Source: Mesorhabditis belari (lineage: Eukaryota; Nematoda; Chromadorea; Rhabditida; Rhabditidae). Taken from it: a DNA stretch of 64,000 nucleotides. Location of the stretch: assembly GCA_958450365.1 (NCBI GenBank), contig CAUEEP010000754.1, positions 1,830,001 to 1,894,000 of the forward strand, in the 5' to 3' direction. The notes beneath the pieces were generated by a model, which was not told the origin of the DNA, did not search any database, and worked only from the letters and a program-made list of their open reading frames with translations. Shown here one piece after another: positions 45,905-61,500 of the stretch (the stretch's first letter is position 1; each line of letters opens with the position of its first letter). The position numbers and the translations under genes were made by a program.

Positions 45905-47487
45905 ATGTTACGAAGAAATGATGTGAAGACGAAACTCTTTCTACTCTACTTTGAGCAACCAAGATCCGAATTCTATGCACGAGAGCATTTAGCAGAGAGA
46001 GCTCGACTATTCTATGATGTGCCGGATCGACTCAAGGGGTAAATTAAGTTAAATATAATGGTAACTTTGATCATTGCCGTCATTTGCGAGCAGCAACTAA
46101 CTAACTAATTCTTAATCTACCTTTTCAGCTTACTCAACACACCATTTCTCGTAAATGACCGAGTGAAACGGTGTGTTGATCGCTATGGAAAGAAGACTTC
46201 TTTAGAAGAAACGATCGCCAAATTTGCGAACAATATCCAGGTACATCAACAAAGCAAATCAGAAAATGTAAGCCACTCAACATTTAGGAACGAGTGTCAA
46301 CTATTGTCCCCGAGTTTGGACCAATCGATTGTCAATCACTTTCATATTCAAACGAAGAGTCGCTACGAAAAGAGTTGAACGATTCGCTGAAGTGAGTTGT
46401 AGAACTTCTCAAGCACCCCAAATACAAAAAGGAGCAAAAAAAATTTAGCTCGGAAACGCTAAATCGTGTAATTTTCTTGCCACTCTACCCCCATTTTCAT
46501 GGTTCTCGAACGGGAATCTTATTGAATCGAGTAGCCGATTATCTACACAACAAAACGATACAAGGACCATCGGTGATTTTTTTGAAAATTCATGGCTCAA
46601 AGATCCTAATAGAAAACTTACTTTATAATACAAAACTTCAGACCTCCGACGAGAAAGACAGTCTACGAATCATCGCGGGAACGAGCGTTTCATTCACCGT
46701 GAGCACGATTCATCGATGGAGTGATCATCCTTTTCTCACAAACGTTTGAACCAACAAAAAACTTTGCAAACGAGTAGTTTCAGTTTTGGTACGAACAATT
46801 GTCAAAGATTCGTCAAGACTACGATGCTTTGCTTTTTGTGGCTCCGAATTTGGTTGGTCTTTGAAGAAAAGTCAAGAACCCCAAAAAAAACCCATGTATC
46901 CAAGTGTTTCCAGAAAGGTAAACACTCCCAACTCTACCGCCAATCGGTGTGGGCCACTTGTGAACGAATCATGGCTGAATTGGACTTTGCTGTTCCATAT
47001 GATCTTGCATATTTCAATGGATGGAATCAATGGAATCTTCCGATCATTGATGGATTGAGTCTCAAGGTTAGCTAGAATCTCAAATCTTAAGTTCAGCCAG
47101 TAGATAGCAACACATTTCGTGCTAAACAAGACTCTGCCACGAGTAAATATTTTTCAGGCACGTCATTTTTCTAAACTTCTTCCCAATGAGAAGAAAGTGG
47201 CGATTGTACCAATCACTTCATTTCACTCAACTTTCGACACTTACTCGATTCTCCCCGATCTCGTCGACAAAATGGTTAGCCGCATTATACTCTGACCCCA
47301 AAAGCAAACCAACTTACAGGAAGGCTATTCCCTTGTTCAACCGCCAGAAGATCCCTCAAACTCGACGATTTTGGTGAACGGATTCGCCGAACTTATTAAG
47401 AATCATTTATTGGGACGAAGGAATGCCGAGCTAAGACTTCTGTGCAATACACAATCGACAACAAGAAAAGTGTTCGCTCCTCGATAA
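45905..47487 (+). CDS. Ferrochelatase-like protein lacking catalytic residues
   Basis: Exons join in phase from about 45,844 to TAA at 47,487. Landmarks in ferrochelatase order: KLFLLYFEQPRS (the GILMLNMGGP strand), TSLEETIAKFANNIQ, LNRVIFLPLYPHFHGSRTG (the PLYPxxS..TTG loop), STIHRWSDHPFLTNFWYEQL, DALLFVAPNL, KGKHSQLYRQSVWATCERIM, KVAIVPITSFHSTFDTYSIL and NSTILVNGFAELIKNHL. Ferrochelatase inserts iron into protoporphyrin IX in mitochondria. Here the catalytic His in FSAHSLP is replaced (VAPNL). The later SDHIET, with its His and Glu, becomes HSTFDT. The C-terminal Cys cluster that binds [2Fe-2S] in animals is absent. Non-catalytic ferrochelatase-like proteins are known in nematodes, which need dietary haem. 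The start is taken at the first ATG (MLRRNDVKTK); an upstream exon remains possible. Confidence 0.82.
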
Positions 47488-47921
47488 AAAAACATGTCCT
47501 CAATCAAATCTAGTTTATATCTTTTTGAGCAAAACAATCTAAACCACTACATGAACCCTATCAACGTCTACTTCATTCTAATCTAACTGCCAAATTGAGC
47601 TTTTCTCCCCATTTCATTGCTCATTGCCTCGTTCTAGTTGTTGTTACAAAAATTTCTATACACATAGCTAGAAATACAAGTTACCAAAACGTTTCCCCGT
47701 ATACATCAATGCAACAAACATAAAAACATTCAAAAACTTTCTCAAGTATTTATTTTCATCTTAAATGCTAACTAAAAAGGCAACTCTTAGCAAATCGTCG
47801 AGAAAACGCACCTAAAATCGGCTTTATAAGACAAAAGAAAATGACACTAACAAGTAACAAGCTAAAAAATCACAATCAAAAATTTAAGACTAAGAAAATC
47901 GATACAAAAAAAAGATGTAAT
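47488..47921. other. Convergent 3' intergenic stretch
   Basis: The ferrochelatase-like gene (plus) and alanine aminotransferase (minus) end toward each other, with about 430 AT-rich bases between stops. No extra gene was seen. Confidence 0.6.
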
Positions 47922-50592
<2,671 letters not shown>

Positions 50593-52510
50593 CCTAGAAA
50601 TAAACCATCAGTAATTTAAAGTTAAATGTAAAAGCAAAAAAAAAAACAAATTGTGCACGCTTCACAAGTGACAAATTATCGGAACATAAAAAAAGCCGGA
50701 ACAAACAGTGGGTGAAAATGGACGGCACAGAGATAGGAAGAGAGCAAAAAGAGACGTTAGGACGATCAATAGAGAGGGACTGGCACTAATAGTAAGCACA
50801 AAGAATGCACACAAACAGAATGGCCCCACACTTCAACCGACATTTGAGATTTTCAATAAACTTTTTGCTTGAAAAAACAAAGAAAAGCTAGAAAAGCTAG
50901 AAAAGCTTTTATCGTTTTTATAAAGACTAAAAGACTAAATTATATTCGCTTTTAAAAGCAATACTGGCAACGCTGAAAACATTTGAAAGTGCTTGGATAA
51001 AAGAGCTAAACAATTACCAATCAATTTTTCTAGAAAAAAATTGTTTTGGACTTATCAACAACCAGGAAAAAGCACATAGATCTTTGCACTGCACAGGGGT
51101 TGCAAAGCATTGTTTTCCCTTTCTTCAAGCTAGAAACGGCACACACCAAGAAGAAAACATGTAAACAGCTAAATAGTGTCAGCTGATAGAGTGATTGGGT
51201 TTAATAAAGAAGGTAAGTCACAAAAAAAATCTCAAAACTTGGAAAAGGGTTAGATGTGCAAGTTAGAGTTGGATTTTGGCTAAACTGGTTTGCTTTAGGT
51301 TAGGTTTTGCTTTTAGCTGACATTATCCGGTTATCTTTAACTCAACCAGTGAAGTTAAAAAAGCAAAAAAAAAGCAAAAAAAGTAAACCAGTTTTAGCCA
51401 AAAGTTGACTATAGTGCGCTTGTTGAAATCTTTCAAAAACACTTACAACTGGCCGGATTATCCGGTCAATGTCCTCTGATTAGCAGAAATCTGAAAGCCT
51501 TTAGAGAATTATCTCACACCGAAATTCCTCTCCAATAAATATCGAACCGTTTTCGCGGGGCACAGATTCTCCGAATTGATAAACCGGCGAGGATTAGTGC
51601 TTTTGCTGCCCCTATCATTTCTGATATCATTGCAGTCTCTCTTTTCACTTTTTTGCCCACACCCTGATAGGAGAGTTTGTAGAAGAAAAACATGACAACG
51701 TGCTCCAATTGGCTCTATTTTCGACATTATGCGCATTTTTAGCGTCAACTCCATGTGCTTTTTGGACATTCTGCTGATTCTAGCTATCACCCGTTGAATG
51801 AGCTAACTAGATAGATACGAAACGCGCCAAGGGCTGTTCAAAATCTCGAAACAACCATAATCTACCAAATTAAACGTCTCAACTTCCTAAAAAGTCAAAA
51901 ACTACCTGCAAATCGATGAAGAGACGAATTGGATGCGCAAAATTCCGCGAAATTGCTGTGTTCACTCGAATGACCCTGGTTTGCCCTAATGCAATCGGCG
52001 CGCACCTGATCCAAAAAAGGGGACCTGGACGGGCAGAGTGATCAAACTATTACATACAAAAGGGGAAAGGCATCGATTGACCACCCATAAAACAGAGGGC
52101 AAAACTACAAAACAAAACTCGTGAGTGCTCAAAGAAAAAATGCTTCAGAACTTCAAAAAACCTTTGGAAAAATACATTTAGCCCAACGCGTTTTCCCCCC
52201 GAAACTTAACGACGTTACTAAAACAATTTATATCTCTTAAAGAAAAAATGTGACTGCATCAATGATCAATGGAAATGTTAAAAACGGTACTTTTATGTAA
52301 TATTTGTATAAAAACGGAAAAGCTTTCAGCGATCGTAAAAATATACAAAATGAGCGAAGCCACTGGCAAAAATGTACACGTAACAAGAAAAGTAAGGATA
52401 AAAAATTGTGTGAAAACAAAGAAAAACTTACAGATTTGTGTGAAAAAAGATAGAATAAATATATTAGAGATCAAAAAGAAGTAAATCGTCTCATTTCACA
52501 GATTCTTTTC
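50593..52510. other. Intergenic region with a foldback at 51,283-51,405
   Basis: The TTTTGGCTAAACTGGTTTGC word (about 51,273-51,294) is mirrored by GTAAACCAGTTTTAGCCAAAA (about 51,384-51,404). TTATCCGGTTA and GGATTATCCGGTCA also pair. Minus-strand frames at 51.5-51.8 kb are open but show no domain or splice context. The region should contain the 5' regulatory sequence of alanine aminotransferase. Confidence 0.45.
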
Positions 52511-55500
52511 TTAACTTGAGCGTTCAATGTGTCGTTGAGCAGAGCTTTCTTTTGCCCTAAAAGCATTTTTGCTAGAAAAACAAAACCTAGTTTGATTATT
52601 CCAACTATGATAAAATTTCAACATTAAACCCTAGATCGATTCATGCGGTTATATTTTTTAAATATCAAAAACCAACCGATATTTTGGAGTATTCTCTCCG
52701 ATTTGCTTGGCGAAGAGTCTCATCTTGTCGTGAAAGGCCAAATTTGAGCCATCAACCTAAAAACTGTCGTTTTCTCTCCAAAGATGATATCCTTACCGAT
52801 GGAGTGGTCGCACTTTGCGCTTGAATTTCGTTGAGTCGTCTCAAACGAGGATCACTATACACTTCATTTGAGCCCATAATCTGAAAAGAGATCATTAACA
52901 GACGTTAAAATAATGTTTTTGTTTTTAAAACAATCCAAACACTAACTGCTGGTGAATCCATCGGTTCGATGTCATGTGAATAGCGCATCGGAGAGATTTC
53001 CCTAGAAGCAGCCTTAAATCACGCTAAATATAACAAAAACATACCTTTGTAAATGTGGATCAACATCATCAATTACTGTCTCGTGGCGAATTGGAATCTT
53101 TCTCACTGGCACCGACATACCTCTAAAAAAAAGTTAGCCTTGATCTCCTCAAAATTTACCTTCTCTCTTGAGCCATCTCATCCAACAGTTGTCGATATCG
53201 TTCGGTCTCTTGTTCGGTCATCGCTTTCGTGTCTAATCTATCCAATTCTGTCATGATATCCCCTCTACGGACGTCTGTATGATGAAGATGTGAATGAAGA
53301 GAAGAAAGTGGAAGAGATGGCCGACCATTCTGAAAAGAGAATTTATAATACTACATCAATTGTTGTCCAAAAGAGTAGCTGGTTTTTCAAAAAAAAAAAA
53401 CCAATAGTAAATAGAGAAAAACTTTGCACGACCTGTTGCTGGGCCAAAAGGAGTGGGGTAGGGACAGCATTGGTGACACCAAAAGTTGTTGTGGTTTTCG
53501 ATTCACCGAGTGGAGTTCGACCCGGAGATGATACTGTTGGGTTGAGGGGACGGACAATTGCCGGCTCCTGAGATGAGTTTTTTTGGAGGTTAAATCTGCA
53601 TGTCAACCTTTAGCGTTAGTCATTGAAGTCATAACAAAATGGAATCAGAAAGTTACTATTAGCTTTTGGATATTGTAGGAGATCAGTTCAAGCGGTTAGA
53701 TTAACTAAGATTTTAAAATTAAAACATTCACACACCTTTCTCACAAGTTGCACAGGAGGTTTCTGGATTTGTGGTTGATGGGACTGCGGTTGCTGTGAGG
53801 GGAATTGTTGGGGGAACCCCTGTTGTATTGCGGATCGAATCCATTCAGATCCCCTCGGAAAAGCATATTGCGGAGATTCCCTTTCTTGGTGAAGAGGCAA
53901 ATTAGCATAGTTGTCCTTTGATGGTGACGAAGGATCAAAGGGGAAATGCGAATGATCTTTGAGGGATCTCGTCGTGTCTCTGGGTGACGATTGAGAGATC
54001 GGTGGAGATAAACGAGTTGGAGGAGAAGGGCCAAGAGATGTCTAAACACTCAGTCTGTTATTGGAAATTAAAGGCTGAGTCGATTTTTAAAATCCAATGT
54101 AAAAACATTAGACTTAATAATCGGGCTGTTATTTTAAAGGTAACTTAACATATTAATAAATAGGATATCAAACATGGTCATGCATTCATCAAATTCCTTG
54201 AATTTCGGCTAATAACCAACCGCTCTAAAAACAGGAACATTTGACGGTCGAGGATCTTCGTGGATGGGCATTGATTGATGAGAAGATGTAGACGGATGAT
54301 TCGAGTGATAGACGAGATTCGGCTGTTGAGAAGACATCATTGGAGGCGGTTGAACATGAGCGATCGGTCTCTAAAAAGGAAAACATTGCAATATAAAAGA
54401 ATGAAATATTCGACCTTCTCAGTGAAGATCGAGGCTGGCGAACTGTTAGCAAACGGTCGCAATTCCTGAGGTTGATGCCTAGAATATAAACATTAGTGGA
54501 TAGATGATCAAAATTTGGAAGCAAAAACCAAGCAAACTTACGCATTCAAGTTCGTCGGACTGGGCGCCGTTTTTCGAAGAGCTGACGGGCTTTGTGCACC
54601 CGAAGAGGCTCGTCCTGGTTGAATGACGGTGGGTCGATACCGTGAAGGAAGGCGCGTTGATCCACCCGTTGATGTCATCGAAGTTTGTGTAGAAGATGGA
54701 GGAGCAAAATCCGTTGAGCAGATCGATCGACCAGAGATTGATTGATTTGGCTAAAAGACATTCAATTAATCACATAATGCAACACAAAGTTCGTTACCTC
54801 GACTAATTACAAGTTTCAAATTTAATTATTCAAAAATCTAAGCTCACATCATTTGAGTACAGCTCCGAGACAGAAGCGCTCCTTTGATGCCGCGGTGGAC
54901 CTTCCACTGAAGTCGTTGAAATCATTTTATTACCTAAAAATGAGATATGATTTACCATCGAAGACTTCAAACCCACCAGGTGGTTGCCGTTGCACATACG
55001 ATTGTTGCTGTGGTTTGTTGAGAGTGGGCGGCTGTGGAAGATGTTGTATGATCGGCTGTTGGCTCGCTGGAGTAGGGGCGCCCATTGATGGTGTCTAAAA
55101 TACAAAATGCACGTAAAAATTGAACTGATCACATTTCATTTGGATTCTGATTAAGTCTTAATTTGTTCGCTCACAATCAGCTATTAGATAAAAACTTCAT
55201 ACTTGCGGTGTTGTCTGACATAACCATTGCGCCAATCCATTGCCAAGAGCCGCTCCCTTCCGCACTTCAAATACCACATTTGCGCCGGCACTTCCCATTC
55301 GTTGAGCAGCTCTAAAAACAATTAATGTGGATTCAACAGCCATTTGTTAGTTATTAAAGTCTTTCTGGATAGTTGTAAACTTACTCTTCTTGTGTAATGT
55401 TGATCAAAGGCATCCCATTTACTGACAACAATTGATCACCGGCTTCTAATCGGCCATCCTAAATACATTCCTTATTGGGAAAAGTTTTAGTTAGATGTCT

Positions 55501-58500
55501 TTGTCTGGTTTTCATATATTATCTTTGGGACTTTTCACTGATGTTCCTTACCAAAGCTGCCGGTCCTCCATCAACGACTTTCTTTACATAGATGCCAACA
55601 TGCGGATCGCCAACTCCCTAAAAACAGAGCATTTGGTACTTGTTACTTTTTCCGACCACACTTTACATCTTTTGGGAAAATTTGCATACAAAATGAGGTC
55701 GCGAAAATGTAAAATGTGGACAAAAATAGTAACAAGTACCGTGTATTTTTATAAAATTTGATAAAATTTTGTACCTGAGCCGCGACAATCGACAAGCCAA
55801 TTCCCCGGGATCCTCTTTGCAATGAAATCTTCCTCGTTTCATTGACTCGTTGTGTTGGTAGAGATGAGATTGGCGGAGGTGGCACAAATCCAAGTGAACT
55901 TTCAAAGCTTTCTCCCTAAATGTGAACAAACTTTTAAAAAGTATTCCTTTATTTTCCTTACAAAGTTTGTCTTCGGCATTTGTTGGGCAAATCCGTTGGG
56001 TACAGGGTTTGGTGATGGAGTGGCACCATTCTGGGCAGCATGAGTATTCTAAATGATTTTCGAGCTTATTCTACACTTGCTCAAACGTACAATGACTCCC
56101 GGAATCGGCTGTTTGACAATCCATGAAGATCGTGGATCGAGAGTAGCAGCTGAATGAAGAAATCCTCTTTGCTGGAGACGAAGAACATAAGCGAGAAGAG
56201 ACTCGGGGGCACCGTGAAGTTGTTCTAAAAAGAAACGATTGAATTTAAACATATGGATTCGAATCTTGATAGAAAACCAATCAAAAGCAAAAAAAAAGAA
56301 ATTTACTATGCATCACTGATCTTTAGTAAAATCAAGTAGCGAAAATTTCTTACCGGCCACATATCCCTCCTGAGGTAGTAAGAACGGCAATGGGAAAGCC
56401 GAATTTTCCTCAAGTTGGCGTCCTTCTCCCTGCACCACGTCAGCATGGCGCTCAGAAAGTTGAATCACCGATTGCAGCACTCGTTCTTCCATCGGCGGCT
56501 CGTTCTCACTCACACGGTAGTGGTCCAGAAGATATTTGATCTAAAATAATAAAAATACTCAAAGTTTACGAATTTCTTTACCTGTAGACTGTTCAACTTG
56601 TCACACGCAGTTCCCATCTCTTCAACATTCGTTTTTGATGCAGCCAAGAAGATTGAAGCCTAAAACAAAAGTGTATCAAAAGCTTTGTCAGCTAAAAAGC
56701 ACTAAATATTTGCCATTGCATCGCAGCTACTTTTATTGAAAAAAAATACCTGTTGTATTGTGTGTAGATGACATTCAGCTGCTAATTCCAATCCGTTTCT
56801 TTCCGCCCATTCCATCACAAGCGAGAGCCGTGCTTTTAAACGTTCACCCAGCGAGAGCGATAAATGAAGATCCTAAAAATCGCTTGACTTATCAAAGCTT
56901 ATCGTTTACAAACCTTCATGGGTCGTTTTCCGACGAGTGTGTTGAAGAGAACAACGTTGAGAGTGTGCAGCAAATGACTGGCTACCTAAAGTTGAAAATT
57001 AACGTTAATATTTCACTTCGCAAAAAAACCTGTATTGTGAGAGCAGCATTTAAACGAACACCTCGTGCACATCGGACACATCCGTCAAGAATGGCGAGGA
57101 CATCACCTAAAATTTAAAATCTAAAAATTTAGCATAACGCTTGCTTTGGACAAAGCTTGTTTGTTTATAACTTTTGACTCTATCTTCTTATAAATTTAGA
57201 CTACTTAATTTCAATTACTTTTAAAATACTCACTTGTTGCTTGTTGATCGGGAATATTCTCATCGAAGAATGGATCGATTGATGGAATGAGATGAGAAGA
57301 GAGCACATCCACAACGCGCCTCAACAATGGCTCAACACACGCCGATAAGGAAGCTAAAGAATTTAAGGTACCTACAACTCGTATTGGCTAATAGATTACC
57401 TCCTCTTTGTTGGGCTAATGGTTGCAATTCATAGTCACTTTCGATCAGAAATGCCAATTCGGAACAGTTGGCCAACCAGAATAACAGTTCGTCAGATTGG
57501 TCACATTCCTGGAAGAAAAGGAATTAAAAGACGAACAATCTCGTTACCCCGTAGTAATCAATCAATGCTAACCTGTGCTTTGTGATTGAGTTGAGTGGCG
57601 ATTCTGGTGATAAATTGAACGAGATACGGTTTTTGATGAGAATGAAAGAAACGAAGGGACAAGTAGAGGGCGAATGATGGAGCGAGACGAAATGGATGCA
57701 CTAAACAATAAATAAAAATAAGTAACACATTCATACCATAACAAAAAATTCGATAATCAATAATAACAACAAGCCACATAAAAAATGCACATTAACAATC
57801 AACAATACGCATTAGACCACCGACAACTTTACACTTCTTATTAGTGCAGCTCCAATCCGGGTCTGTTGCTTGGATCTTACTGTGACGCATGAAGTTTTTG
57901 CCATGGTGTTTTTGCCATTCCTGTCATGATAGGCCTCAACCTCTCAAAAGACTCGGGCTTCATGTTTCCCTTCCGATAGAGCGCTCCCTTGACTCTTGTA
58001 GTACTCGGGCTTCATGTTTTCCTTCCAATGGCAGGAAGTTCGACAAGGCTAATTGGAGCAACAAAGATAAACAAACACACAAAAGACAACAATACAATAA
58101 CGAACAGCGACATATAGCTCACCTTCTGGATTATCAAATTCGCCAAGCTGGCTGCGAAATGGATGAGCCTCCTCGGAACCACGAGAAAGAACCTAAACGA
58201 AAGAATTGTTTGACGTTAAGCTGATGAATTTACGTTAGACCTTTCCTTAACAAATCCTTCTTTCATTCCTCCATAAGTTGTCAATACTTAAAGTGTCCTT
58301 TAAAATTCGTACCTCATTGAAAAAGTCCCAGACACTGTAGTCGTTCACTTGGATGACCATCGGTGGTCCTTGTGGAATCGGCAGGCCATCGATGAGATGA
58401 TTGTTGTTGTGATTGTTTGAAGGGACTCGATAAGCTGTCTCGTAGATTGGTCGTGCTAAAAATTGAAAATGACCTTTAGAATAGCAACATGTGATACTTT

Positions 58501-61500
58501 TGCTACAGATTGGTTTAACGTTAGTTTCATTCTCAAGCCGACAGAACAACCCTAGCGGTATAAAATTCGTAAAACGAACAGTATGTTTCCCCTTTAAAAC
58601 AATAACAATTCGTGACTTTTAAACCGTTTTTCAGCTCTAGACTTACAAAAGTTATGTAACTCTACTCAAAAAGCCAACCATGATCTCCGGATTGCCCATG
58701 TTGATCGTGATGTGGCGCATTTTGTGTCGTTGAGCCCATCGATGAGACCGATAACCTAAACAATTTGATCATTAAAGCGTTAAAAAAAATAGATGAGCTT
58801 TGAAAAGTAAAGATGGTACTATCCTAGTTGGGGGGCCACTTTTTTTTAGGGTAGTTTTATGCGTAGATTCCAAAAAAACACAACGAGGCTTAGGAAAAGA
58901 CGTTTTAAGACGAGTTTCGGGGCTTCAAAGTGCGCTAAAATGTATAATGTATAACGTACTTGACTATTTGGAGCCCAAGCTATCGACTATTGGGGCACTT
59001 TTCAAGGTCAAAGCTAGAGCCAAAACCATTTTTAACCACTAAATATTAAGCTTCTAGGTGTGTGTTGATGGACAGAGGTTTCTGGGGATGACGCTCCAAG
59101 ACCTCTGCCCATCAACACATCAGGATTCCGAAAAACACACTATAGAAGCGCGCACTTTGAAGCCCCGAAACTCGTCTTAAAACGCCTTTCCCAAGCTCTC
59201 GTTGTGTTTTTTGGAATCTACGCATAAAAACACCCCAAAAAAAGTGGCGCCCCCAACTAGGATAGTACCGTAAAGATTGACTAAACTTTCATAAAAAAAC
59301 TTAAGCAAAATCTAGGCGTTTAAACCGTAAATCTGTATTGTTTAAAATGTAAACATTAACCCAAAAACTTAATCAGATGTCAATCAACTTAATCAAAATC
59401 TATATCGAAGAGCGAATCGGAAAGAAGTCAAAGAGGATTGTTGAGGCTAAAACCTCTCAAGGAGTGAAAGAAAAGGGTGCGGAAAAGAAGAAGACAAACA
59501 ATACGCGTCAAAATACGCGCCGACCGGGGAAACGGAGAGAGAAACGATGGGAAAATGAAGAAGAAAATGGGGAAGAAGGGGTGTTGACGCCATCTGAAAG
59601 AAGGGAAAACAGGAAAAGATAGAGAAAGAAGACTGTATAGATTGAGTGAAAGGGCAGAATTGGCAAGAATGGCAAAAATGGCACGAAGACGGGAAATGGA
59701 TTTATGTGGACGCATGAAAAGCGTAAGAGCAAGAAAAAAAAATTAAAATGATACCTTGCCCTCGCTTATCTTAATCTAAGTGAATAGCGTCAACTCTTTA
59801 TTGGCATCTTTATTGGCAAATCCGGACTGAGCTTTATGATCGAGCACTCCCTTTTAGCCTATCCTTGGTGCAGCAGATAGGTAAAGAAATAGTGAGAGTT
59901 AAAGAATGCACTTTCACTGGATCTGGAAGTCAAGAAAGAGTTTAGTCTAGGCTCAAAGACACGAATAAATGGGGGTGGCTACTTTGCGCCAAATTTTTTT
60001 GCGCAACTCGCCATAACTTTCTTCTGAATGGGTCAATCTTTATGATTTTGGTCTCATTTTTGTATTGTAGATCTCAATAAGTGCAACAAAATGACATCAA
60101 AATCATAAAGATTGGCCTACCTAGAAGAAGGTAAAGAGAGTTCGGCAAAAAATTTGGCGTAAAGTAGCTACCCCCAAAAAATGGAAGCATCGTCTTAACT
60201 ACATTTTTACATTTAACTACGTCTTGACGGCCGTCTTAACTACATTTTTGATTAAAGATACTCAGCCAAGGGACTGTTTTAGAAGCTATGATAGTTTTTT
60301 TCCAAAGGGAGAAGTCTCAATTGCGATTCTTTTCCCGTTTTAAAAGTTTTATGGAAGCTTTTGATGTTTCCTGATGATTCTAGACTGTAGTTTATGATAA
60401 AACGGATGCTTTTGCCTTTATACCTAGCTTTAAAATGCTAATCTGGCTTTAAAATGGCAGCTAATGTACTAAATTTGAAAGAAGAATGAGTGCCAGGGTG
60501 ATTCATTCACACCCGAGATATTTACAAGACAAGAAAAGGGGAAGACGGAAGACCCGATACAGGAGAGAAACGAAAACGGTTCTCTCTGTATCTGTGTTGT
60601 TGAGAGATTGGGGGATGGGTGATACACACAAAAGGGGAGCCACCCCTCTACCACCCCACCCGGTTTCTCTCCCCCTTGCTTTCCTTCAATTTCACCCCGA
60701 AAATCCAGAATCCACAACCCTCAACCATACCACAAATAGGCTCAGGTTTAAACACACAAAAATTGGATAAGTGAGACACACACAAAAATTGGATAAGTGA
60801 GAAAAAGAGGTGAATCGTTCAAAGAAAAGTACAAGTTTTGCAATGAGTCAAAGCTGGAGGCTGGAGGCAACGAAAGCTGGAGGCTTTAAAAGCTCAATAA
60901 AGTCAAGAAGTACTCTGAAAAGAGTCTGATTGGATGGAAACATGAGTCATGACTCATGATGAGTCAGCTATGGAAAAATGCGAGCTTAGCAAGTCAGCCT
61001 AGCTTAACTTTTCCCTAAAATGCTCAAGACTAAAGCTACAGTAACCCCGCTGGTTAGCCAGTTCATTTTTCAATTCAATTCAAACTCCCTTACCTGATCT
61101 GATCGAGATTCGTTGAAAGTGAGGATCGAGGTGTGAAGTGTGACTCGATTTGAGCGTTTGTCTGAAAAAAAACAATATAAATTTCTTAGATTGTAACAAG
61201 CTTTTATAAATTCATGGAAATCGATCCGGTTATGAGATTAGAGATATTTAGGAAAGAAATCGGGATTATAATGAAAAAAAGAGGAGAGAAATTCCCAGGA
61301 AATCCTTATCACAAAAAGGCGTCGATTTGGATGATCGATGCAAAGGGAAAAGAGGGATTTTGAACGATTTTTAAGAAAGGAATTTGCAGAAATCGAATGT
61401 GATTAAAGGGAAATGAAAGGATTTTTGAAATAAGCCTTGAAATAAGCTGGAAAGTCAGCTCGACAGGCTAAAACCCGGCGTTCTTTGTGGTCACCGTAAA

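Noticed and set aside
51509..51790. Minus frame upstream of alanine aminotransferase
   Set aside because: Open by chance as far as can be seen; no splice junction ties it to the gene.
59377..59715. Frames in the large afadin intron
   Set aside because: Lys/Glu-rich on one strand and Phe/Ser-rich on the other because of an AAGAAG-like tract.
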